From Deltaproteobacteria bacterium (GTDB taxonomy: Bacteria > Desulfobacterota > Deferrimicrobia > Deferrimicrobiales > Deferrimicrobiaceae), in NCBI GenBank assembly GCA_003513855.1, contig DOTC01000220.1, positions 11,992 to 18,101 on the forward strand: a DNA stretch of 6,110 bases. Direction: 5' to 3'. A program made the position numbers and the translations under genes. The notes under the pieces were generated by a model that searched no databases, was not told the origin of the DNA, and saw nothing but the letters and a program-made list of their open reading frames with translations. Below, one piece after another: positions 1 through 6,110 of the stretch (positions within the stretch are counted from its first letter, which is position 1; every line of letters begins with the position of its first letter).

Positions 1-1461
1 ACCCTCGCCAACGTGTACATGGCGCTGGACCAGAACCTGGAAATTATCACGGTGCTCAACAAGATCGATCTTCCCAACGCGGAGCCGGAGCTCGTCCGGC
101 GGGAGATCGAGGACGTGATCGGGCTCGACACCGCGGATCTCCTCGCGGTCAGCGCCAAGCTGGGGACCGGGGTGGAAGATATCCTCGAGGCCGTGGTGCG
201 GCGCGTTCCTCCCCCCTCCGGGGACGCGAAGGCCCCCGCAAAGGGGCTGATCATCGATTCCTGGTTCGACAACTACCAAGGGGTGGTCATCCTGGCCCGG
301 ATGTTCGACGGGATGCTTCTTCCCGGACAGAAGATCGCCCTCCTGTCCACCGGAAGGACGTTCGAAATCCAGAAAGTCGGCGTCTTCTCCCCGCACCCGA
401 AGGGGGTGGACTTTCTGGGGCCGGGCGAGGTCGGGTTCGTGATCGCCAACATCAAGGACGTCATGGAAACGAAAGTGGGGGATACGATCACCGACGCGAA
501 GCGTCCCGCGCTGGTTCCCCTGCCCGGATTCAAGGTGATCCGTCCGATGGTGTTCGCGGGACTGTACCCTGTCCTTTCGGACCATTATGGACAGCTGCGC
601 ACCGCAATCGACAAGCTTCGCCTGAACGACTCCTCGTTCACCGCCGAGCCGGAAACCTCCGTCGCTCTCGGGTTCGGATTCCGCTGCGGATTCCTCGGCC
701 TTCTTCACATGGAGATCGTCCAGGAACGCCTGGAGCGGGAATACGGGCTCGAGCTCATCACGACCGCTCCGACCGTAGGGTACCGTGCCGTCCAGCGGGA
801 CGGAAGCGTGGTGGAAGTGGACAGCCCGGCAAGGCTTCCCGAGCCCCTCGCGCTCGACCATATCGAGGAGCCCGTCATCCTCGCCACCATCCATCTGCCG
901 TCGGAGCACCTGGGAGCGGTCATCAAGCTCTGCGAAGAGCGGAGGGGGATCCAGAGGCAGATGAAGTTCCTCTCGTCGAACCGCGTCATCCTCGAGTACG
1001 AATTGCCCCTCAACGAAATCGTCCTCGATTTCTACGACAAGCTGAAAACCTCCTCGCGCGGGTACGCATCCATGGATTACGAACTGCTCGAGTTCCGCCC
1101 TTCCGATCTGGTGAAACTCGACATCCTGATCAACGGGGAGAAAGTCGACGCTCTCTCGCTCATCGTCCACCGCGACCAGGCATATTACAAGGGACGGGAC
1201 GTGGCAGAGCGTCTCCGGAAGCTCATTCCCCGGCAGCTTTTCGAAGTGGTCATCCAGGCCTCCATCGGGTCGAAGGTGATCGCGCGGGAATCCGTGAGGG
1301 CCATCAGCAAGAACGTCATCGCGAAATGTTACGGAGGGGATGTCACCCGGAAGAGAAAGCTGCTGGAGAAACAGAAAGAGGGGAAGAAGAGGATGAAGCA
1401 GGTGGGCACCGTGGAGATCCCCCAGGAGGCCTTCCTCTCCATTTTGAAGGTAAAGGACTGA
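1..1461 (+). CDS. lepA: Elongation factor 4 (LepA), translational GTPase, 5'-truncated by window edge
   Basis: LepA/EF-4 is a ribosome-associated GTPase that acts in the cytoplasm on elongation or initiation complexes; it is related to EF-G but has its own C-terminal domain. The reading frame is open from base 1, and 486 codons precede the TGA. The family is about 600 residues long, so roughly 115 N-terminal residues with the P-loop and switch regions lie outside the window. In the visible part, the G4 motif NKID is at residues 20-23 and the G5 motif SAK at 51-53. Domain II follows, then the domain III stretch [16 protein letters not shown] near 224-239. The LepA-specific region includes GYASMDYE near 354, and the lysine-rich tail [16 protein letters not shown] is near 449-464. 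The GTG at base 13 is not the true start, because homologous sequence continues upstream of it. Downstream lies lepB, as in many bacteria. Nothing looks damaged. Confidence 0.97.
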   Translation, partial: TLANVYMALDQNLEIITVLNKIDLPNAEPELVRREIEDVIGLDTADLLAVSAKLGTGVEDILEAVVRRVPPPSGDAKAPAKGLIIDSWFDNYQGVVILARMFDGMLLPGQKIALLSTGRTFEIQKVGVFSPHPKGVDFLGPGEVGFVIANIKDVMETKVGDTITDAKRPALVPLPGFKVIRPMVFAGLYPVLSDHYGQLRTAIDKLRLNDSSFTAEPETSVALGFGFRCGFLGLLHMEIVQERLEREYGLELITTAPTVGYRAVQRDGSVVEVDSPARLPEPLALDHIEEPVILATIHLPSEHLGAVIKLCEERRGIQRQMKFLSSNRVILEYELPLNEIVLDFYDKLKTSSRGYASMDYELLEFRPSDLVKLDILINGEKVDALSLIVHRDQAYYKGRDVAERLRKLIPRQLFEVVIQASIGSKVIARESVRAISKNVIAKCYGGDVTRKRKLLEKQKEGKKRMKQVGTVEIPQEAFLSILKVKD

Positions 1462-1553
1462 TGGGAAGGAGAGAACACAGGGGCGCCGGCCCGGACGGAC
1501 CGTCGGGCTCCTCCGCCCGGGGAGACCGTTCCCCCGGGGCGGCGGGAGAAGAG

Positions 1554-2195
1554 ATGCGGCAAAAAGGGAAGCTGCGCGAGTACGTCGAGGCGTTCGCCGT
1601 TGCGCTTCTGATCGCCCTCCTGGTGCGGACCTTCGTCATCCAGGCATTCAAGATTCCGTCAGGATCGATGGAGAACACACTGCTCGTCGGCGATCACATC
1701 TTCGTGAACAAGTTTCTTTACGGGTACCACGTCCCGTATACGAAGGGGCGGATCCTCGCGTTTCACACACCGGAACGCGGGGACATCATCGTATTCGTAT
1801 TTCCCGAGGATCCCAGCAAGGATTTCATCAAGCGCGTCGTCGCCATCCCGGGGGACACGGTGGAGATCCGGGACAAGGTGGTCATACTCAACGGGGAGCC
1901 TCTCCGGGAGGGGTACACGCGGTTCGCCGACGGGAAGATGACCGACGGGTTCGTGCGCAGCAGGGACAACATGCCGCCGGTAAAGGTTCCGGCCGGGGAA
2001 TATTTCGTCATGGGAGACAACCGAGACCGATCCTACGATTCCCGGTTCTGGGGCTTCGTCGACGAGGATGCGGTCATCGGAAAAGCCATGTTCATCTACT
2101 TCTCCCTGGACTGGGGGATCGATCTGCAGTGGTACCAGCTCTGGCGATACCCGGAGCTCGTCCGATGGGAACGGATCGGAGACATGCTGCGCTAG
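1554..2195 (+). CDS. lepB: Signal peptidase I
   Basis: Type I signal peptidase, a membrane-anchored serine protease that cleaves signal peptides from exported pre-proteins on the outer face of the inner membrane. From this start it has 213 residues. One transmembrane segment covers about residues 11-29. The catalytic serine is S38 in IPSGSM, and the general-base lysine is K93 in DFIKRVVAIPGD. Box E is GDNRDRSYDSRFWG at 154-167. The tail is hydrophobic and aromatic (YFSLDWG and on). The start at 1554 has a good ribosome site (GGGAG at 1544-1548, spacing 5) and leaves a short basic N-terminus before the membrane helix. An in-frame ATG at 1461 overlaps the lepA stop by one base (TGATG) and would add 31 residues rich in G, P, S and R. 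In that added stretch GC is about equally high at all three codon positions, unlike normal coding sequence, so I prefer 1554. The function is certain; the start is not. No terminator follows the gene. Confidence 0.95.
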   Translation: MRQKGKLREYVEAFAVALLIALLVRTFVIQAFKIPSGSMENTLLVGDHIFVNKFLYGYHVPYTKGRILAFHTPERGDIIVFVFPEDPSKDFIKRVVAIPGDTVEIRDKVVILNGEPLREGYTRFADGKMTDGFVRSRDNMPPVKVPAGEYFVMGDNRDRSYDSRFWGFVDEDAVIGKAMFIYFSLDWGIDLQWYQLWRYPELVRWERIGDMLR

Positions 2196-2211
2196 GAGGT
2201 CTCCATTCCTG

Positions 2212-2240
2212 TTGACGAAGCGGACCGCAGACGGTATCAT
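2212..2240 (+). promoter_or_regulatory. Sigma70-type promoter of the pyr operon
   Basis: A -35 box TTGACG (2212-2217) and a -10 box TATCAT (2235-2240) are separated by exactly 17 bases, each matching the consensus at five of six positions. Transcription would start near A2247, immediately at the base of the PyrR-binding hairpin. It stands in the 192-base gap between lepB and pyrR, which fits a dedicated promoter for the pyrimidine genes. The assignment rests on box match and position only. Confidence 0.75.
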
Positions 2241-2245
2241 TCCAT

Positions 2246-2285
2246 CATCCCTTTTAAGCTAACCCCGTGAGGTTAGCAAAGGATG
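2246..2285 (+). promoter_or_regulatory. PyrR-binding RNA hairpin (anti-antiterminator type)
   Basis: The upper stem is a perfect 7 bp, GCTAACC (2258-2264) with GGTTAGC (2271-2277). The loop is CCGTGA (2265-2270), which fits the CNGNGA hexaloop pattern known for PyrR sites, closed by CC/GG. The lower stem pairs CATCC (2246-2250) with GGATG (2281-2285), plus TTT (2252-2254) with AAA (2278-2280). C2251 is bulged, and TAA (2255-2257) forms the usual 5'-side internal loop. PyrR with bound UMP is expected to grip the loop and internal bulge and stabilise this fold. It lies just upstream of the operon terminator and of pyrR itself, which strongly supports autoregulation. Confidence 0.88.
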
Positions 2286-2327
2286 AACATGGGTCCAAGA
2301 ATTGGTCGATATCACCTCCCCGTTTGA
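2283..2327 (+). CDS. Possible pyr leader peptide, 14 codons
   Basis: A short open frame reads MNMGPRIGRYHLPV and ends with TGA at 2325-2327. The first ATG (2283-2285) has GAGG (2269-2272) 10 bases upstream. A second ATG at 2289 has AAAGG (2278-2282) at a spacing of 6. Both ribosome-binding sequences and the first ATG lie within the PyrR hairpin, while the stop codon lies in the terminator loop. A ribosome that reaches the stop would cover the left arm of the terminator. This geometry suggests a regulatory peptide whose translation, not product, matters. No codon bias or homology supports it, and an ORF this short can occur by chance. Confidence 0.4.
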   Translation: MNMGPRIGRYHLPV

Positions 2328-2345
2328 ACGGGGGGGTTTTTTTTT
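2315..2345 (+). terminator. Intrinsic terminator / attenuator of the pyr operon
   Basis: The left arm CCTCCCCG (2315-2322) and right arm CGGGGGGG (2329-2336) form an 8-bp stem with one T·G wobble. A2314 can add a pair with T2337. The loop is TTTGAA, and nine Ts follow (2337-2345). It sits between the PyrR-binding hairpin and the pyrR start, the classic position for an attenuator. No other terminator is visible after lepB, so it may also stop transcripts coming from lepA–lepB. It works in the + direction only, because the other strand has no T tract after the stem. Confidence 0.92.
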
Positions 2346-2387
2346 GTCCGCCATAAACCGCCACAGGGAGCGAAGAGGGCAGGAGAG

Positions 2388-2948
2388 ATGAAAAAAAGCG
2401 GAAGAAAACTGATTCTGGACGGGAAGGGAATGGACCGGGTTCTCTCCCGCCTGACCCACGAGATCCTCGAGAAGAACAGAGGGGCCGAGGAGATCGCCCT
2501 CGTCGGGATCTGCTCCGGGGGTGTTCCGCTGTCCCGGGTCATCCAGGGCAAGATCCGGTCGATCGAAGGGGTCGACGTGCAGGCCGGGTATGTGGACATC
2601 ACCCTCTATCGGGACGACCTTTCCCGGGCCGGATACCAGCCCAGGCTCAAGAGAACGGAGATCCCCTTCTCGATCGACGACAAGAAAGTCATTCTCGTGG
2701 ACGACGTCCTGTTCACGGGAAGGACCATCCGGGCAGCGATGGACGCGCTGATCGACTTCGGACGTCCCAAGAACATCCAGCTCGCCGTCCTGATCGATCG
2801 GGGCCACCGCGAACTGCCCATCCGAGCCGACTACGTGGGGCGGAACGTCCCCACGGCGCGCTCCGAAACCGTCGAGGTCGTCGTCGAGGGGGAGATGGAG
2901 GGGTGGAACGTCTTTCTCCGGGAAATCCCCCCAGGAAAGGGGGAGTAG
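2388..2948 (+). CDS. pyrR: PyrR: pyr mRNA-binding attenuation regulator / uracil phosphoribosyltransferase
   Basis: PyrR binds the 5' leader of pyr mRNA in response to UMP/UTP and lowers expression of the operon; many members also convert uracil and PRPP to UMP. The 186 residues are close to the family's usual 180. The PRPP-binding signature VILVDDVLFTGRT is at 101-113. The pyrophosphate loop is GICSGG at 40-45, the variant form with GG instead of the Bacillus TRG. The conserved block DITLYRDDLS is at 70-79, and DRGHRELPIRADYVGRN at 137-153. The N-terminal helix SRLTHEILEKN (20-30) keeps the basic residues that align with the RNA-contact region of Bacillus PyrR. Together with the PyrR hairpin upstream, this supports a true RNA-binding regulator. 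The ATG at 2388 is preceded by GAGGG (spacing 8) and AGGAG, and gives the expected N-terminus. pyrB starts 5 bases after the stop. Confidence 0.96.
   Translation: MKKSGRKLILDGKGMDRVLSRLTHEILEKNRGAEEIALVGICSGGVPLSRVIQGKIRSIEGVDVQAGYVDITLYRDDLSRAGYQPRLKRTEIPFSIDDKKVILVDDVLFTGRTIRAAMDALIDFGRPKNIQLAVLIDRGHRELPIRADYVGRNVPTARSETVEVVVEGEMEGWNVFLREIPPGKGE
2939..2945 (+). promoter_or_regulatory. Ribosome-binding site that fixes the pyrB start
   Basis: GGGGGAG lies 8 bases before the ATG at 2954 and overlaps the last codons of pyrR. It favours this ATG over an in-frame GTG at 2903, which would add 17 residues unlike any aspartate carbamoyltransferase N-terminus and would lie within pyrR. The position suggests translational coupling with pyrR. 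Confidence 0.7.
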
Positions 2949-2953
2949 ACACC

Positions 2954-3886
2954 ATGGAGTGGCGACGGAAACACGTCCTCGGGCTGGCGGATTTCAGCAC
3001 GGAGGAGATCGAGTTCGTCATCGATACCGCCCGGTCGATGGAGGACGTGCTGACGAGGGACATCAAGAAGGTGCCCGCACTCCGGGGAAAGACGGTCGTC
3101 AACCTGTTCTTCGAGGCGAGCACCCGGACCCGGACTTCCTTCGAGATCGCGGGGAAGCGTCTTTCGGCGGACATGGTGAATTTCAGCTCCGCGGTGTCGA
3201 GCGTCGAGAAAGGGGAGACCCTCCTGGACACGGCGAGGAATATCGATTCGATGAAGCCGAGCATCATCGTAATCCGACATCCGGCGTCCGGAGCGGCCCA
3301 CTTTCTTTCCCGATACGTCTCGTGTTCGGTCATCAACGCGGGGGATGGCTCCAACGAGCATCCGACGCAGGGCCTCCTGGACCTGTACTCCGTGCTTAAG
3401 GCAAAAGATAAGGTAAAAGGGCTTAAGATAACGATAATCGGAGATATACTGCATAGCAGGGTCGTGCGCTCCAGTCTGCATTCCTTCGGCCGGATGGGAG
3501 CGGACCTGTGGCTTTGTGGACCGGCTTCTCTGGTCCCGAGAGAGATGGGGAGATCAGGGGCAACCATCACGTACGACATCCGGGAGGCGGTACGGGACGC
3601 CGATGTCGTGATGATGCTGAGGATTCAGCTCGAAAGACAGAAAACAGCCTTTTTCCCTTCATTGAGGGAGTATGCGCGAAAGTACGGACTGAACTCCGAG
3701 ATTTTCTCCCTTGCCAAAAAGGACGCGGTGATCATGCATCCGGGTCCGATTAATCGTGGGGTGGAACTGTCCGATGAGCTGGCAGACAGCGCGCATTCGA
3801 TCATCCTGAACCAGGTGGAGTCCGGCGTCGCCATCCGAATGGCGCTGCTTTACCTTCTCGCGGGGGGGCACAATGCTGCTCATTAA
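2954..3886 (+). CDS. pyrB: Aspartate carbamoyltransferase catalytic subunit
   Basis: PyrB joins carbamoyl phosphate and L-aspartate to give N-carbamoyl-L-aspartate and phosphate, the committed step of de novo pyrimidine synthesis in the cytoplasm. The 310 residues match the normal catalytic chain. The carbamoyl-phosphate site FFEASTRTRTSFE is at 52-64, with the STRTR core at 56-60. HPTQGLLDL lies in the middle, and the C-terminal block MHPGPINRGVEL matches the family end. No regulatory pyrI is seen in the window. Allosteric control may therefore be absent, or PyrB may associate with PyrC as in some other bacteria; this is inference. A patch around 3394-3460 uses AT-ending codons (ATA, AAA, GAT) unlike the rest of the gene, though the protein there (KGLKITIIGDILHSRV) is normal for the start of the aspartate domain. 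The last 14 bases overlap pyrC. Confidence 0.97.
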   Translation: MEWRRKHVLGLADFSTEEIEFVIDTARSMEDVLTRDIKKVPALRGKTVVNLFFEASTRTRTSFEIAGKRLSADMVNFSSAVSSVEKGETLLDTARNIDSMKPSIIVIRHPASGAAHFLSRYVSCSVINAGDGSNEHPTQGLLDLYSVLKAKDKVKGLKITIIGDILHSRVVRSSLHSFGRMGADLWLCGPASLVPREMGRSGATITYDIREAVRDADVVMMLRIQLERQKTAFFPSLREYARKYGLNSEIFSLAKKDAVIMHPGPINRGVELSDELADSAHSIILNQVESGVAIRMALLYLLAGGHNAAH

Positions 3887-5177
3887 GGAAGGACGAGTGA
3901 TCGATCCCGAATCGGGAAGGGATGAATGGGGGAGCATCGTGGTTGCGGACGGAAAGGTAGCGGATTTCCTTCCCAACGGGGAAGCTCCCAAGAGGTTTGA
4001 CGGCACGGTGATCGACGCGGCCGGGAAATGGGTTCTCCCGGGCCTGATCGACATGCACGTCCACCTTCGCGATCCCGGATTCGAGTGGAAAGAGGACATC
4101 CGGACGGGAACGGCCGCGGCCGCCTCGGGGGGGTTCGCCTCCGTCGTCTGCATGGCGAACACCAACCCGGTGAACGACCATCCGGAAGTGACGCGGTACA
4201 TCCGGGAGAAGGCGGCGTCCCAGGGGACGGCAAACGTATTCCCCGTGGCGGCTGTCACGCGCGGGCTGGAAGGGAAAGAGATGACGGACTTCGCGGAGCT
4301 CCAGGAAGCGGGGGCCGTCGCATTCTCGGACGACGGACGGCCGGTGCGCAGCGCACTGATCCTCAGGCGTGCCCTCGAATACGCCAAGGCGTTCGATCTT
4401 CTTCTCATGGAACACGCCGAGGACCACGAGTTGTCCGAGGGGGGGGCCGCGAACGAGGGGTGGACCGCCCACCGTCTCGGGATTCCCCCCATCCCTTCCG
4501 CGGCCGAGGAGATCGCCATCGCGCGGGACATTCTCCTCGCGCGTTTCACGGGCGGGCGCATCCACATCCAGCATATCAGCACGAAAATGGGGGTCGACCT
4601 CCTTCGGATGGGAAAAAGGGCAGGGGTCCGCGTGACAGGCGAAACCGCGCCGCATTACTTCACACTCACCGATGCCGCGATCGAAGGATACAACACCCAT
4701 GCGAAAATGAACCCTCCGCTCCGGGGGGAAGAGGACAGGATGGCGATCCTCGAGGGGATCGTCGACGGAACGATCGACGTCATCGCGAGCGACCATGCCC
4801 CGCACGATGAATACACGAAGCGGTGCGAATTCATCGCGGCGTCCAATGGGATCATCGGACTCGAGACCGCGCTTCCCCTGTCGATGGGGCTTCTCGCCGG
4901 GGGGAAGGTGACGCCGGCGCGGCTCGTGGAGCTCATGAGCGCGGCTCCCGCCCGCATCCTCGGGCTCAAGGAGAAAGGATCTCTCCGAAAGGGAGCGGAC
5001 GCCGACATTACCATCGTGGATCCGGAGACGGAATGGGAATTCGGGGAGTCCGACGTCCGTTCGAAATCGCGCAACACCCCGTTCTTCGGCTGGAAGATGA
5101 GGGGGCGGGCAGTCGCCGTCCTCTGCCATGGACGGATCACACACTCCCTTCTCAAGGGGATCGCTCCCGTTGCCTGA
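3873..5177 (+). CDS. pyrC: Dihydroorotase, class I, with intact metal site
   Basis: PyrC closes N-carbamoyl-L-aspartate to dihydroorotate, the third pyrimidine step. At 434 residues it is the long class I type of the amidohydrolase superfamily. All zinc-site motifs are present: [10 protein letters not shown] with H62 and H64, FSDDGRPV with the bridging aspartate at 153/154, MEHAEDH with H181, IQHIS with H234, and ASDHAPH with the catalytic D307. It is therefore not one of the inactive dihydroorotase-like partners found with some PyrB proteins. MNPPLR (279-284) is the expected substrate-loop block. The ATG at 3873 lies inside the pyrB end, preceded by a run of seven Gs (3862-3868) at spacing 4, a poor ribosome site. 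Translation is thus probably coupled to pyrB. carA begins 8 bases before its stop. Confidence 0.96.
   Translation: MLLIKEGRVIDPESGRDEWGSIVVADGKVADFLPNGEAPKRFDGTVIDAAGKWVLPGLIDMHVHLRDPGFEWKEDIRTGTAAAASGGFASVVCMANTNPVNDHPEVTRYIREKAASQGTANVFPVAAVTRGLEGKEMTDFAELQEAGAVAFSDDGRPVRSALILRRALEYAKAFDLLLMEHAEDHELSEGGAANEGWTAHRLGIPPIPSAAEEIAIARDILLARFTGGRIHIQHISTKMGVDLLRMGKRAGVRVTGETAPHYFTLTDAAIEGYNTHAKMNPPLRGEEDRMAILEGIVDGTIDVIASDHAPHDEYTKRCEFIAASNGIIGLETALPLSMGLLAGGKVTPARLVELMSAAPARILGLKEKGSLRKGADADITIVDPETEWEFGESDVRSKSRNTPFFGWKMRGRAVAVLCHGRITHSLLKGIAPVA
5154..5160 (+). promoter_or_regulatory. Ribosome-binding site that decides the carA start (TTG)
   Basis: AAGGGGA lies 9 bases before the TTG at 5170. 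The only in-frame ATG nearby, at 5128, has no purine-rich site at a suitable distance and would add 14 residues (starting [11 protein letters not shown]) not typical of CarA. This points to the TTG as the start. Confidence 0.6.
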
Positions 5178-6110
5178 GAGGAAAGCGACCCTCGCGCTGG
5201 CCGACGGAACCGTATACCGCGGAACCTCGTTCGGGCACATCGGCGAGAGTGGCGGGGAGGTCGTCTTCAACACCGGCATGACCGGATACCAGGAGGTGCT
5301 CACGGACCCATCCTACAAGGGGCAGATGGTGACCATGACCTATCCCGAGATCGGGAACACCGGGATCAACCCGGAAGACGCGGAGTCCACACGCCCCTGG
5401 GTGGAAGGGTTCATCGTGCGGGAGGCATGGCACCTGCCATCGAACTGGCGTTACGTGGAGTCCCTCGACGGATACCTCCGCCGATACCACATCTGCGGGA
5501 TATCGGGCATCGACACCCGTTCCCTGACGAGACGTCTTCGCGATGGCGGCTCGCAGATGGGCATCATCTCCTCCGTCGACGTCGATGAAAAACGCCTCGT
5601 GCAAAAAGCGAAGGATCTCCCGTCGATCGTCGGTCGCGACCTCGTGCGGGAAGTCACCTCGCACCGGGAAACCCGCTGGGTAACCGGCGACTGGGACCTG
5701 GAAAAAGGGTACCTCCCCGCCGCCGAGTACCGCTCCCGGTTCGGCGCCTTTCCGAAGGTGATCGCGATCGACTACGGGATCAAGCAGAACATCCTGCGGA
5801 TGCTCGTATCCCATGGGATGGAGGTGACCCTGGTTCCCTCGGAAACCTCCGCCTCCGCGATCCTGGCGCGGCAACCCGACGGCGTCTTCCTTTCCAACGG
5901 CCCCGGAGATCCCGAAGGCGTCCCGTACGCCATGAACACCGTCCGGGAGCTCCTGGGGAAGGTGCCGATATTCGGGATCTGCCTCGGGCATCAGATCATG
6001 GGCCTCGCCCTCGGAGGAACGACGTTCAAGCTGAAGTACGGGCACCACGGGTGCAACCAGCCGGTCATGGACCTTGCCACCGGCAAGGTGGAAATCACGA
6101 GCCAGAACCA
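5170..6110 (+). CDS. carA: Carbamoyl-phosphate synthase small (glutaminase) subunit, 3'-truncated by window edge
   Basis: CarA releases ammonia from glutamine and passes it to CarB for carbamoyl phosphate synthesis, supplying PyrB and arginine synthesis. About 313 codons are visible; the family has about 370-380, so the C-terminal end lies beyond the window. The N-terminal small-subunit domain shows [14 protein letters not shown] at the start, then [17 protein letters not shown], and [15 protein letters not shown]. The class I glutamine amidotransferase domain follows, with [22 protein letters not shown], and the nucleophile elbow GICLGHQ. The catalytic cysteine is codon 5980-5982, residue 271, very near C269 of the E. 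coli enzyme. The partner His/Glu of the triad would be past base 6110. The start is taken as TTG at 5170, overlapping pyrC by 8 bases, with AAGGGGA upstream; ATG 5128 is the alternative. carB is expected next. Confidence 0.95.
   Translation, partial: MPERKATLALADGTVYRGTSFGHIGESGGEVVFNTGMTGYQEVLTDPSYKGQMVTMTYPEIGNTGINPEDAESTRPWVEGFIVREAWHLPSNWRYVESLDGYLRRYHICGISGIDTRSLTRRLRDGGSQMGIISSVDVDEKRLVQKAKDLPSIVGRDLVREVTSHRETRWVTGDWDLEKGYLPAAEYRSRFGAFPKVIAIDYGIKQNILRMLVSHGMEVTLVPSETSASAILARQPDGVFLSNGPGDPEGVPYAMNTVRELLGKVPIFGICLGHQIMGLALGGTTFKLKYGHHGCNQPVMDLATGKVEITSQN

Noticed and set aside
1326..1461. Extension of the lepB frame upstream into lepA
   Set aside because: It would overlap 136 bases of the conserved LepA C-terminus and encode sequence unlike any signal peptidase.
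1516..1538. Hairpin between lepA and lepB as a terminator
   Set aside because: There is no T tract after the stem, and the genes are nearly contiguous, so transcription should continue.
2903..2953. GTG start for pyrB inside pyrR
   Set aside because: The ATG at 2954 has a strong, well-spaced ribosome site and gives the normal length of 310 residues.
4439..4446. Run of eight Gs in pyrC as a possible frameshift
   Set aside because: The frame and the conserved residues continue normally on both sides, so there is no break.
2954..5177. A PyrB with an inactive dihydroorotase-like partner
   Set aside because: All metal ligands and the catalytic aspartate are present in PyrC, so it is expected to be active.
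3801..5303. A 500-codon open frame on the - strand opposite pyrC
   Set aside because: It is the mirror of pyrC in a GC-rich genome where stops are scarce. pyrC has all family motifs, and the antisense product shows no recognisable domain.
5152..6048. A 298-codon open frame on the - strand opposite carA
   Set aside because: carA on the + strand is unmistakable over the same bases; the antisense frame has no motif and is explained by base composition.

Overview
This GC-rich window carries two adjacent housekeeping gene groups, all on the + strand. The first is the end of a lepA–lepB pair. The second is the start of a pyrimidine biosynthesis operon, pyrR–pyrB–pyrC–carA, which runs off the right edge. 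The order lepA, lepB, pyrR, pyrB, pyrC, carA, and the style of the proteins (proteobacterial-type PyrR, long class I PyrC, LepB with an IPSGSM box), resemble Geobacter-like Desulfobacterota (former Deltaproteobacteria). That placement is an inference from remembered gene order, not from a search. No mobile element, CRISPR array, rRNA or tRNA gene was seen.

Layout. Bases 1-1461 hold the C-terminal four fifths of the translation GTPase LepA/EF-4, cut by the window edge. Bases 1462-1553 are a very GC-rich, hairpin-prone spacer that may or may not encode an N-terminal extension of LepB. Bases 1554-2195 encode signal peptidase I. Bases 2196-2387 are a compact regulatory leader. It holds a sigma70-type promoter, a PyrR-binding hairpin almost at the transcript's 5' end, a possible 14-codon leader peptide, and an intrinsic terminator with nine Ts. 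Bases 2388-6110 encode PyrR, aspartate carbamoyltransferase, dihydroorotase and the first three quarters of the carbamoyl-phosphate synthase small subunit. PyrR and pyrB are 5 bases apart, pyrB and pyrC overlap by 14 bases, and pyrC and carA overlap by 8 bases.

How it works together. CarA (with CarB, presumably downstream) makes carbamoyl phosphate, PyrB condenses it with aspartate, and PyrC closes the ring to dihydroorotate. PyrR senses uridine nucleotides and binds the leader RNA to lower transcription of its own operon. The most interesting point is how the leader may do this. The only pairing found that could act as an antiterminator is 5 bp. However, the ribosome-binding sequences and first start codon of the small leader ORF lie inside the PyrR hairpin, and its stop codon lies in the terminator loop. 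This suggests that PyrR blocks leader translation and so lets the terminator form, a translation-coupled variant like the one proposed for Thermus. No wholly new system was found; the remaining observations are modest.
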